Origin: Anastatus disparis
Taxonomy: Eukaryota; Arthropoda; Insecta; Hymenoptera; Eupelmidae
Direction: 5' to 3'
DNA length: 64,000 nucleotides
Assembly: GCA_017163975.1 (NCBI GenBank)
Contig: JAFFSR010000221.1
Location: 1,364,001 to 1,428,000, forward strand
In this document: piece by piece, positions 49,553-61,580 of the stretch
How positions within the stretch are numbered: position 1 is the stretch's first letter
Layout: every line of letters begins with the position of its first letter
Translations under genes and position numbers: made by a program
Notes under the pieces: generated by a model
What the model was told of the DNA's origin: nothing
Database searches by the model: none
Seen by the model: the letters and a program-made list of their open reading frames with translations, nothing else

Positions 49553-50010
49553 CCTTTATTTTATAGTTTTGAAAATAATCTTCCAAAATTTAATGAGATC
49601 AAATATATTTTCACAGAATATAAATTTAGTTGTTTTATAAATTGTGTTTTTTTATTTTATGAATTATTATTTATATTTCGGAGTCGGGGGGCTCTGCCCC
49701 CGAATCTCAAGACCCCCCTCTTCCGTCTCACACCGAATCCTTGTAAATTAATTTTATAAATAATTGACTCTCTCGATATCAACCTTTATTTTATAGTTTT
49801 GACAATAATCTTTCAAAATTTAATCAGATCAAATATATTTTCACAGAATATAAATTTAGTTGTTTTATAAATTGTTTTTTTTATTTTATGAATTATTATT
49901 TATATTTCGGAGGCGGGGGGCTTCGCCCCCGAATCTCGAGTCCCCCTCTTCCGTCTCACACCGAATCCCTGTAAATTAATATTATAAATAATTGACTCTC
50001 TCGATATCAA
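49553..50010 (+). repeat. Head-to-tail duplication of a 230-bp unit
   Basis: The copies 49553-49782 and 49783-50010 abut exactly and differ at few positions. Each contains a GGGGGCT(C/T)(T/C)GCCCCC hairpin (near 49686 and 49914) and ends CTCTCTCGATATCAA. Confidence 0.9.
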
Positions 50011-50235
50011 AGCATTATATACAATACTAATGTAAATTCTTATGTTCAAAATAATCGATGTACGCATCGAATTTCGCGCAACTTGAGTCAAAAAATAGTA
50101 TGTGTAACACGTGCGCTCAACGGGATTTGTCACTCGTGTGAATTTGGCGCCCTCGCTTCGCTCGGGCGACAAACTCTCACTCGTGCCAGAATCCCTTATT
50201 TCGCGCACTTGTTACACAAAATACTATTATACCAC

Positions 50236-53200
50236 GATAGCCGAATAATCATATTAAAGTTATGATTTTGAGGTTAGAGTGGTATAAAAGTCTTTTTTTT
50301 TAAACTAAATACGTTACATATTATCTAAAATGATGCGATAAACAATTGGATTTGAAGCTAAATTTTTAACTAAAAATAAGCTAATTTGGTTAAAATTAGC
50401 TAATAGTCACGAGGAAAAATATTTACCTATTTACGATAAAAACAAACATTATAATTGACGTTAAAAATAAAGATGTCCAATTGAATAGTCACATTAATTT
50501 TTATACAAACTGAAAGTCAGTTTTTCTTAGAATTTACAGTACATCATATTGACATAAATTATGTAATAGTACTATCATATTCCAACGCAAATTGTTTTCA
50601 ACCTTATTCTTTCTTTTAACTTAAGATTAAAATCAAATTCAAAAGCTAAATTGTTATACGTCGATTCTAGTAATTTCAATTAACTAACGTTATTCTAGAC
50701 GCTGTTATTTAGACAAAAATAGAAGAAGTAAAAAAAAGGAAGGAATAGGTGAATGGAAAAAAATCAATTACAAGAATGGAATTTCTGAGTAATTCAAACA
50801 AAACTTTACCTTGCCTAACCTTTTCTCTTAAAGTATTTTCTAATTAAACCCCATGTAACAAAATTAATTAAGGTTTAAGTAACGCACATAAGTTCAACAG
50901 ATTCTGAAAATCTAAAGCATAAACTATAATTAACAAAATTTATCCTAAACTTTGCGAAACATCGAAAAATGAAAAAAAAAAAATTTTAATTATACACAGA
51001 TGTAAACTTAAATTATTTTAATTCTAAGGTGAGTAATTACAACATTGAACTTCAAATTTAGACGGACCGGATAATTAGAGACAGCATTTTGTTACCCAAC
51101 GGACGTGAGGTTGTCCTGGGATGAATTTTAAGTATACATGTTTTCGAAATTTCAATGTTTATTAATATCGGATTACGAAAATCGTATTAAAATTTAACGT
51201 GTTCATTCGATATTAATAAATTACAAATATATTATTTTATATAAATATAATAAAATAAGTCCGGCCATATATAATTTTTTGATCAGAGAAAATTGTATTT
51301 TTAATATTTTCTCACGTATTTGTCAAGTAGATACATCCTATATTTGGTCAGAAATACAAAATTCAATTTTTCTAATTTGCATAGTTTTCAACCTAATCTT
51401 AATATGCTAACAAGCTTATTTTATTGTGATTTTCGTCTCGTGAACAAGGATTTTCTTCTTATTTTATATAATTAATAAACATTCAAAATCTAAATAAATG
51501 CCTTAACTGTAATGCCACATCAAAAAATTTATCATAATAAAAATTATATTAAAAAATAAAGTTAACGCATAAATCATAAAAATTGCATAAAAACAAATTC
51601 AACACTTCTTATTTACAAGATATTTAACTCGGTATATCAAGACGAGTGATATGATGCAAATAGAAATTCATTATTGCTATTTACTCGTTAAACAAAGTTT
51701 CTCGATCCAAAAGAGAAAAAAAACTAAATAAAAAGTATTCGAAACATCTTTAAAACTCTATAAACCGTTGAAAAAAAAAGAAGAAAAAAAAATCCTGCTG
51801 CTAAACTTTAAAGAACGCGAGAAAAGCCTATAACTATATATGCAATATACATTACACTCGTAATGTAAAGAATCATTCTCGCTATGTCTATATATCTAAT
51901 GCTTGCACTCTTCTCTCGCTCTCATTCACTCGTAAGGAGTATATCTTTTTTTTTTTATATCCGTATACCTTCTATACATATATTTACTTTAACTTTAGAG
52001 TCAGCGATTTTTCCGTATGAGTCGAGAACTAACGCAGCTTTATATAACGAGCTGGGAAAGAGGGTGGTTAGGCACAGTTTCAAAGATTTGAATGTAAAGA
52101 AAAAAAAAAGGGAACGTGAAAGTAAAAAAAAAAAAAAAAAGAAATACGAAAGAAATGAAGAAGAAGAAGAAGGTAGAGGAAAAAAAAATAAAATAAAAAT
52201 GGAAATAACCGTGCTGCGCTCTGCGAATTCGTGTGAGAACAAATTCCAATATACATATATGTATAACATTTGAATACATTTCCCATGAGATCAAGTCTTA
52301 TAAAGTCTTGAACAGCTTGTATTTCTAAGAAACTTAAAGTTGTAAAACTTTATTTTTTTTTCTCTTACTTCATATAACAAATGAGTTGTTTTATTATTCA
52401 ACAAACTATTACGCTAATGAATAATGAGGAAATAATTAATTAATGAAACACCGTCAAAATTAGATTAAAATTTAATTTGTAAATTTATTTGTATTTAACG
52501 TAATTTGTATTTAAAAACATTTTTTTAAAAACGCGGTACAATAAAGCTCGTATGCGACATGCGAAATTGATGTTGGAAATATTTTATACAATTTTGAGTT
52601 GACTAAAGAAAAACAGGAATTTCGAATAAAGTGGTTGTGTACTGCATGGTAAATACAATAAAAATTCGAATCATTCTACAATTCCCTTTTTTTACATTTC
52701 TTTTTTTTCCCACAGTTTCAACTTCGAGTACAAAATGAAATTCCGAAAGAAAGATATTGATATCGCAAAAATTAATTAAACAAAAATAATGCCGTGCAGA
52801 AAGTTATTTAACAATTAAAATTTTGTTTAATAAAAAATTAAAGCTTAATGTTGAAACAAAAACGAAATTATTTAAATGTTATGTGAGACCATTTAATTTA
52901 AAATAAATTAAAAATCTCCAGACATATTTTCCCATGCAAAGTTAGAAAACTATTAAACAAAACAAAATTAAACTAAGCATACTTTGTGCAATATTAATGC
53001 AATATAAACATGTTTCTAGAACATCATTCAAACAATACCGAAATAATATTACCCAAATATTACATGTCTGTTTGAGGCTGATGTACAGCCGCTTTTACAA
53101 CGAAAATAAAATAAAGTAAATAAAAGCAAATAACTTTTCTTTCCTATACTATTTCATTTTACTCTTGTATATATATATATAATACTTTTATACAAGCTAA

Positions 53201-56200
53201 ACATAAATGCAAGAGTAAAAGAGTTCTCGCGGAGGCGTGAGAAAGGTACGTGCAGATGCTTTTCCTCTGTTACTTTCGTACATACGTACATAGAAACGTA
53301 TATACAGATATATATAAGAAGGCAAGCGTTGCAAAGTCTCTCTCGTACATTACAGCATTAGGCGCGACGCCAGACTACCCTCTTTACTTTATATATATAC
53401 ACACTCACATATGTACATATACATATAGATCTAGGTGTATTCTTAAGAGAGCAACTCTCAAGTATTTCTCGTATATATCGTTGTGTATGTATATACAGAT
53501 ATACAAGTAAGATGAGTGGGAGATAACGAGAGTTTAGAAGAAGTGAGAAATTGAAAAGAGCGAGTTATATGTGCAAGTGCCTTGAGGTTGGCCGCAAAAT
53601 ATGTACTCGTATATTCGGTTGCCTTCACGAGGAAAGTAAAGGAAATAAGCGTGTGCTGTTTTTTTTTTTTGACTTCACGTCTGGTAAGGGTTCATTACTT
53701 TTTATCATAAAAATGTTTTCAACTTTATATTTATTTTTTTTTTGCAATATTTAATTGGGGTGAAAAGGGAACATTTTTTTTTCAAATAAAATATAAATAA
53801 GTCGAAGAAAGTATAAAATTAAAAAAATAAGATCAAAATTTTGATGACATTCTAAACAGAGAAAGAGAAAATTTCATTTCATTTTAATCGTACACAAATT
53901 ATTTTAAAATTTTTCAATGCACAATAACGAAAGTTTGCTATGTATTATTACAATACATCTTACTATACCTTTTTAAGTATAAGCAATCATATTATATACT
54001 GTTTTATGCATAATTATAACTTTAACATCTTGCTTATGTAAATTTTCTTTCATAAGCACCTTATGTTATGCTGTGCAAAAGAACTCTAAATAGAATACCT
54101 TTTTTTTTTTACTTTCAAAGGAAAATCCTCACTCGTATGTAATTAAGATTCTTGAGGAAGAAACTTACTTAATTTACATATCAATTTCAAGTATGATAAA
54201 AAAAATCTATTATCATTACAATGCTTTCTCCCAGAAAAAGAAACATCTAATTTAAGGAAAGGTATTAAAATTATAAATATAATTATATGCAGGACGTCAC
54301 ATAAAACGTATTTTATTAGGTCTGTTATATGGACACCGTTGTGAATGTCCTTTTATTTTTTTTTAATTATTGGTTGGCAAGATTTTCGAAAGCAGCCAGC
54401 TTATAAACAAAAAAATTAGATGAATTTCAATTTAAAAATTTATAATAAAGCCACTTAAACATAGAGAAAAAACCGTTTCATTTATTTCTATGTAACTATT
54501 TGAGAATACATTACTGAGATAATAACAAAATATTTAATGTTAGCCGAAACGAGGTTCAAAGCTTTTGAACATTATAAAAAGAAAATGTATTTTTTAAACA
54601 AAAAAATTAAATTCCATTTTATCGTTTGCATAAAAATATAAAGAGACAGTAATTTTTACTAAAAAATCCATTGAACTAGATTCCAAAACCAGGCAGGCAA
54701 ACTGTAACAACATTTTTCAATAACTATCTTATGTGAGAAAAATTTTCCACAACCATTCACCATGTTAACAAACCGAGAAATCACAACATGAATATTTCAT
54801 GTTAAAAAATCAAAATCGAATCATTTCAATAGATTGCATTCGAAAAAAGATAATCAATAATTTATTGTTCTTGCAAATCAGTAGAAACACTCAAATTTTG
54901 GTCAGACGCTACATTATATTTAAACCCCATTTGGACCTTATAGGTGTTATAAAAACATTTTTCAAGTACTTTTATCACAGGTTTGACAATACCCTCCGCG
55001 CTCGCATTCTTGCATTGTACTCGTCTGACCATACTTGAAATATTTCAGTATCATTAGCGCGAATATTGTTATCAGCGCAGATGTTTCTATTCAGAATTGT
55101 AATTTAGTATCCGTGGCCATATTGTATCAATACAGATGCAATATTCATAATAGAAGCGCACACGAGTACCATACGCGTAAAGTATAAAACTCAATATCTA
55201 TACGTATAGATACTAATTTGTAATCATACCTCATATTCATATCCATTAACACTGTTTGTATGGGCATCTCATATACGTATAAGCATTTTTATGCGAGTTA
55301 TCAAACGAATAAAAAAATTTTTACTGAGTACATACCTATAGACATTTGCAATTCCATTTTATCATATTCATGCATAAGTTTTTGTTTCTAAAGGTTTCAT
55401 TTAAAATATAAATATGAAGAATTTTTCTCCCCTTCGGTAGGCATTAATAATACCAAAATTTACAGAAGCTCGGTTACAACTCCTTGATACAAAATTAAAC
55501 ATCCCTTGTAGAAAGTTAATCGGAAGTTAGTTAATTTCAGGTAAAATAAACTAATTATCAAGCTTACGAGCTAATTTTACGCTTGGCTTTTCCTTACGCA
55601 AGTATAAGATTACATACGTTTACATTGCGAATTCAAAAGAACGAATAAAAAGGAATTTGTTCTTTAAATTTTTTGTAAACGAATATAAAAAATTTTTTCT
55701 CTCGACCAACCTTGCGCATATACATGAAAAAGAAATCCAAGAATATGAAAAAAAGTGACAAATAAGTAATATTAAACGTTTTAACATTTTGACTTAAAAT
55801 CATGGAAAATAGCATATCATCCTCTCGTGGATTTGAAACATGTCACCTTAGTAGCCGAATTCCATTTCCAGATGATAAAGTAGAAATGTCGGCAAACGAC
55901 ATTTTCCAAGAGTAAGAGAGACAGAAATAAAGTGAGAGAGAGAGGGAGGGAGAGTCTGGGTATATAACCCAAATGTCAGAATATGTGACATATTTGACGA
56001 TGAGGTTCGCGGGAGCGCGCACGTTTGGTTGCGTGTAATTCCACGTGTCGCAATGATTATGACACGGTGCTATATACACGCGCGCACACACAATATGAGA
56101 GAGGGACCGAAAGAGAGAAAGGGGGGTAAGGGAGTTGGAAAACAAATGTGTGAATAACGGTATCGATAACAGGCATCTGTCCAATAGAAAACAAAACGAG

Positions 56201-57884
56201 TCAATCTCAATTCACAATCACGTAAAACTGTGTATTTTGTTATTCATGTTCATTTCTTTTTTTTTTTTTGTTTGTTTTTTGTTTTTAATCTTTATTTTTA
56301 TACATTGTCACGCTTATTGGTATACACGCTGCTTTTATATGGGATTTATTTAAAATAATGTAAATGCGCCAACGGTGTAAATACGATAAAGATATTAATA
56401 TTTGCATATTACACAAACGTTACTCGACGATTAACAAAATAATTATTTGATCAATGATACCTAAGTTATTCCGATCTTAAATTTAAATAGTATAACTATC
56501 AAACTAATTTGCAAAGATCAACATATTATACACAAAGCTTTATTTAAATACGTTAAAACATTATCAAATTCCGAAGTTTCAAATTGAATTAAAGAAAAAA
56601 TTTCTAATACTCATGGACTTTTTTTCTGTTTTAATACTTTTAACAGAAAGAAAAAAACAGTTCCATGCTACTTTTATTAATGATTTTTATCTTTATTTTC
56701 ATTTTCATATACCAGGATGGAATTAACAACAACAATAACTGAATTGAATTTCTCTTTAAAATAGAGAGAGAAAAAAGGGGGAAAATCTGTGCGCTGTAAT
56801 GCTTTCAGTTATATATATTTTTTTTCAACTTTTTCTTTTGAAAATACATAGTATTTCGAGCTTAAAGTGATACGATCGTACGGTTGCATTTTTACAATTT
56901 TTTTTTTCTCTCCACTCTCTCTTTCTCTCTCTCTCTTTATTTTGTATTTGAAAAGCTTGAATGAATCCGAAACGAAATCGAGTAACAAAAAAAAAAGGGA
57001 GAAGAAAAAAAAACGATACTCTCTACTATATACTGCGTAGTCTCTTTCTCTCTCCCGCGTATGTTAGCTGGCTATAGATATAGATATAAGCAGAAACGAA
57101 ATTTGATATGCAGATGTGTGCTTTGAGCGCGAGCGAGTGAACGAGGAATGGAAGGAAGGCAAAGCAAGCGAGAGAGAATACGCGTCGAAGAATGAAAAGA
57201 GGGTTAGAGTGATTTTGCGTAAGACATAGCGAGAACGCGACTTCGTCGAAGCGTGCAAAGGTAAAAAAAAAAAGAAGAAGAGAAAGAAAGAGAACAAAAA
57301 AGACAGGTAAAATGAGACATACGTAGAGAGATAAGGTGGAAAAAAAAGGTCAAAAGTGAAAAATTTAATAGAACGTCGTGCGGAATGAAGGAACAAAAAA
57401 AACAAATGGAAGATAAAGACAGAGAGAAAAAAGATCGATAAATGCATTAGATGTAAGAGACTTTAGTAGGTGGTAAAGAATTTTCTTTTTATTTTGAGAA
57501 AAAAAAAAAACTTACTTCTGTAAGTAAACTCTGTAAAGGGATGAAGTTGAAGGCAAACTTGATTTTTCGAAGTAACGGAAAATGCTACTAGAGTGAAGGA
57601 AATATTGTACAAATTTATACTTACTCGATTTCAAAAGTAAAAACTTTTTTGTTGTCATTTAAAATTTCACGTGCAGTTGAATAATTAAATAAGTCAGCGA
57701 ATATACAAAGAATATTAAGCTTAAAATTTTGTTTTTACAATTGATTAGTACTTTTTTCTGCAATATTATTTACGAGCGTAGTATTTTCAATATATATTAT
57801 TCTTAATAAAAATAATCTGATTTAAATTATAAGTTGATCGTATATTAATATAAGCGAGAAATCTTAATAAATCTGTTTTTTTTT
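50236..57884. other. Non-coding stretch with purine/pyrimidine islands
   Basis: Islands lie at 51700-52280, 53150-53680, 55840-56350 and 56760-57480. Between them sequence is AT-rich, with a more complex patch at 54920-55200. Open frames of up to 129 codons (51884-52273) and 127 codons (57064-57447) come from A/G or C/T runs. No gene is recognised. Confidence 0.45.
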
Positions 57885-58026
57885 TCGAGGATCCAAGTTC
57901 GAATCCCAGTCCTAGCGAATGTTACAATCACCACTGTTTGTTACATGTGCTTTGTTCACAAATACATTGAAAACCTCCGTCGCTAATTAGCTCAGCAATG
58001 ATTGTATAAAGCGACGTTAAATAAAA
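57885..58026 (+). mobile_element. tRNA-derived SINE, copy 6, 5'-truncated
   Basis: Only the part from TCGAGGATCCAAGTTCGAATCCC onward remains, preceded by a T-run. The A box is missing. The tail GCGACGTTAAATAAAA is preserved. The interior arm is worn (CATTGAAAACCTC). Confidence 0.85.
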
Positions 58027-59900
58027 TTCAAATAAAACTATCAATATCAATTTGGAATATGAAATTGGAAATTTCATCATAATTTTTTTTGTAAAAAATT
58101 TGATTTTTATTAAAAATCATTTTTGAATTAAGAGAAAAAAAAAATCTTCTCACATCCCTTTAATGAACAACATAATGGAAAACATCATAAAAATGTTTTT
58201 TTGGCTATACCGGAGACGTTATTAAATTATATAAGTAAGAAAGTTTGTTACAGAAATAAGTATACGAAAAAAGAAAAGAATCTGAAAAAGTATAAAAATA
58301 AGAGGCTGAGTACGCCAACGAAAAAAAAGAAGTTGCAAAAAAAATGGAGTAGCGAAAATAAAGAAAAAATAATTATATAAAACAAAAAGAAAAACACAAA
58401 AAAAAAAGAGAACAATAGTAAAAACAAAATGCCAGAATAAACGTAAATATGAAAAAAAAAAATTAAAGGTAACAGGATATAAAAGGTAGAGGTGAAAACA
58501 AGACACAAAGGATAGAATACAAATGAGATTGAAAAAGAAAAAGAGCAAGAAAGTGCACGGCATATATCAAGAGAGAAAGAGAGAGAGAGAGTAGGTGTAA
58601 ACCTTTTTAAAATGTCTGGTACCCTTGCATAATGTCGATAGTGCGACATTTACAATTTTGGCTTCGTAATCATACCAAGAGAAAGAGAAAAATGAAAAAA
58701 AAGAAGAAAAATAATGAAAATGAAAGAAAGACGAGGGTACTCCTCTACACGCTTTAACCGTTTTAACACTTTTTTAATGAGATTTCTTTTCTTTTCGTTA
58801 AAGAGCAGCAAGATGTAAAAACCAACCGTTATATATATATAATAAAAAAAAATTTATATTGCAAAAATTCCGTCCGAGACGAGGGCTTTGTTCTTTTAAT
58901 TACGAGAATATGTAATATAAGTAATTGTTATTAAAAAAATAAAAAAATACGTACATATAACATAATTCATTAAAAGAGGCATGTTTTTATAAATTACATT
59001 ATGCTTTGCGCAAAAGAATCTATTTTAAATTTAATAATTATTTTTTCACGGTAATTAAAATTTGAATTGTGTATTATTATATTAAAGTTCTAAATAATTA
59101 TTGGGACTTGAAAATTTTTCAAAAATTATTATAAGATTCATGAAATTAATAAAAAAGAAAATTATTATTACTTATTTTTTAATCAATTAATGTTAACATA
59201 AAAATCAATTCTTTTGTATTGTTTATTTTAAAGTTGATTTAACAAAATAAAAAAGATTTAAATATGAAACTCAAATATAAAATTGCAATACGTAAAAAAT
59301 AAATAAAGATTATAATATTTTACGAGCGTAAAATATTAAAGCAAATATTACCATTGTCTTCAATAAGAAAAAAAAGATGATTTTCATACAAAGGTTAAAA
59401 AATTAAACTTCACTGTTATTATTTCTAAAAAGTGTTCATATTGAAGAATAAACTTTTAAGGAAGAATAATAAAAATTCTTTGTTTTTAAAATACGATTTC
59501 ATTATTAAATATTTTTATTAGTGGAACGAATATTATTAAATTGTCAGAATATCGTTCGTTTTTACACTTTTAAGTTAATTATTTAATTAGATAATAATGA
59601 TGCGTTTAATAAAAGTATTTAAAGAAATTATTGACATTCTTTAACAATTAATAATTTAGAATGTTACAGAAAAATATAATTTATTATATAATGTTTTTTT
59701 AGCAGTAAAATTTTGTACAATATTTTCAAGCCCCTTAACACTGTCTAAAGAACAAGAAAAAATTCAGTATATTTATTTAAAATTGAAGCTGTCACTCTTC
59801 ATTTTACATTTAATATAGTTATCATAGATGTATAGAAGATTTGTCTTACTATTCTTCGATAAAAAAAAGCCAAATTTTACACTAGACTAGACAATAAAAC
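58027..59900. other. Non-coding stretch
   Basis: An A/G-rich island spans 58240-58740 and gives Phe-rich minus-strand frames of 113 and 133 codons that are simple-sequence artefacts. The remainder is AT-rich. Confidence 0.5.
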
Positions 59901-59908
59901 TGTCGTAT

Positions 59909-60102
59909 TTTTTTTTATTTAACGTCGCTGCATTTATGCTGTCATACAATGCTAATTAGCGACGGAGATTGTCAGAATTGTTGTAAGCAAAGCACTTGTA
60001 ACACACAGCGGTGCTTCTATAAATCAGCTAAGAGCGGGATTCGAACTCGGGACCTCGAGATTATAAATCCATCGTTCTAACGACTGAGCCACTGACGACC
60101 TC
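59909..60102 (-). mobile_element. tRNA-derived SINE, copy 7
   Basis: Full-length minus-strand copy with B box AGTTCGAATCC and head GAGGTCGTCAGTGGCTCAGTC. TGTCGTAT occurs at 59901-59908, directly at the tail, and again at 60108-60115, five bases beyond the head, so a short target-site duplication is likely. Confidence 0.87.
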
Positions 60103-61258
60103 AATATTGTCGTATGTGTATCATATTATTATGTTTTCATTTCGTCAATTGTATGAAATTTTAAGTTTCATTATTTAAATTTCATTACAAAATATCAACG
60201 ATTCCTTTATTGCTTAGAAAATTATTCATCAATAAAATTCTAAATATTAACGATAATTCTTCTCATAAGACTTTAAATTAAATTTCAAAGTTCTTGTAAT
60301 TTCTCTTTAATTTGGAGGCACGTTCTTAAAACGTACAAAAAGCTTTAAGCTCATACTTTTTTTGATATTTTTATTTTTACTAAATTTTCGGTCTTTTACT
60401 TTTAAAAAGTCACTTCCGCTGCCTTAAAAAAAGTTTTAATACTTTACATAAATTTCCATTAACCGTATGAATGAAAACGTTATATAAATATTCTAATTTT
60501 AATACTGATTTTAAAATTTTATTCGCGCACTAAAGGTTGTTGACTTTGCTTATGAAATGTATAATTATAAAAATAGTATTATATTACTTCTTCAAATAAG
60601 ATAATACAATGTTATTCTCTAAATGATTAAATTTTTAGAAAATTTTTATGTTTAACTAATTTTTTATGAAAAAGTGTATTTATATTTTTTCCCAACCATT
60701 TACGAGTGAAAAATTCATAATGTCGACAATTTACATAGCGAAATTTGAAAAAGTACGACTTTTAATGTTCCATAACTTTAAACTACTTTGACCTTGGATT
60801 TAAAGAAAAACTTTTTTTCTCCCAGCATTTCAAATGGAAAACATTTCCAAGATTTTAGCATTTTTGATTTTTTACGCTTATTTAAAATTCGCATGAAATA
60901 TTCCCTATATGTTTATCATTTTATCAAGTAATATTTGATTTTCAAACGCAGTTTCTTTTTTTTCTAGGCAAAAATAAAGAGAGAGAGAGAAAAAGAAGTT
61001 TTAAAAAGCGTTTGATTTGTGGTCAACATGCCTTGAAGTTTTGAAAAATTTGTATCTTTCGTAAACTTTATTTCAATCCTATAATGTAAAGGATGACACA
61101 AAAAGTTGCAAAAATAACTTTCCCAGTTTCGCTAGATTTATAACATTAAAAAATGATAAATTTAATGTAGTTAAAGTATTTTCATGATAAAAATGGTATA
61201 ATTCACAGCACGAAATAAATAAAGAAAAGAGAAAGCAAATATATTTTAATTAATGAAA
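60103..61258. other. AT-rich non-coding stretch downstream of CFAP300
   Basis: No gene is recognised. A short GA block lies near 60976-60992. Confidence 0.5.
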
Positions 61259-61264
61259 TTTATT
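61259..61264 (-). terminator. Possible poly(A) signal of CFAP300
   Basis: AATAAA on the minus strand about 320 nt after the stop codon. It is the first clean match I see downstream, but chance matches are frequent here. Confidence 0.3.
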
Positions 61265-61580
61265 AAATTAAAACTCCCTTACAAAATGCAATATATTGAA
61301 TTTTCAATAGCCCATTTCTCTCTCAGTTCAATAATTAATCAAATTTCAAATTCAAATATAAATCCAAATGCAAATACATAAATCAGCTTATAACCTAAAT
61401 GAGTTTCCGGTCTTCCATTTGTCCGTTGAATCGTACGATTGAATAAAAAAAAAAATAAAAAAAAAGAAAAAAAAAACTTGTAAAATGCTCTCGGATGCAA
61501 AGCGAGATAGAGAAAGTGAAATAAAGTGAAGGAGAGGGGGAGGGGGGTTACAGAGCACTTCAAACTTGTTAGTCCGTCAT

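Larger units (their letters stand above)
49140..50235. mobile_element. Compound element with hairpin ends, about 1.1 kb
   Basis: The left end 49143-49255 is a long hairpin: ATGGGTGTGTAAA...TACGAAAC pairs with GTTTCGTA...TTTACACACCCAT around GCCCGAGCCGAAGGCGAGGG. The right end 50094-50227 is a second hairpin: AATAGTATGTGTAACACGTGCGC pairs with GCGCACTTGTTACACAAAATACTATT around GCCCTCGCTTCGCTCGGGCG. Inside both hairpins the flanks are also inverted copies (TTTTTTGACACTCTGTGCGCGAAATTC against GAATTTCGCGCAACTTGAGTCAAAAAA). The whole thus looks like one non-autonomous DNA transposon with compound inverted ends. No transposase frame is present. Confidence 0.6.

Noticed and set aside
58222..58649. 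Phe-rich 113- and 133-codon minus-strand frames resembling membrane proteins
   Set aside because: They are translations of A/G-rich sequence. Apparent transmembrane segments are poly-Phe artefacts.
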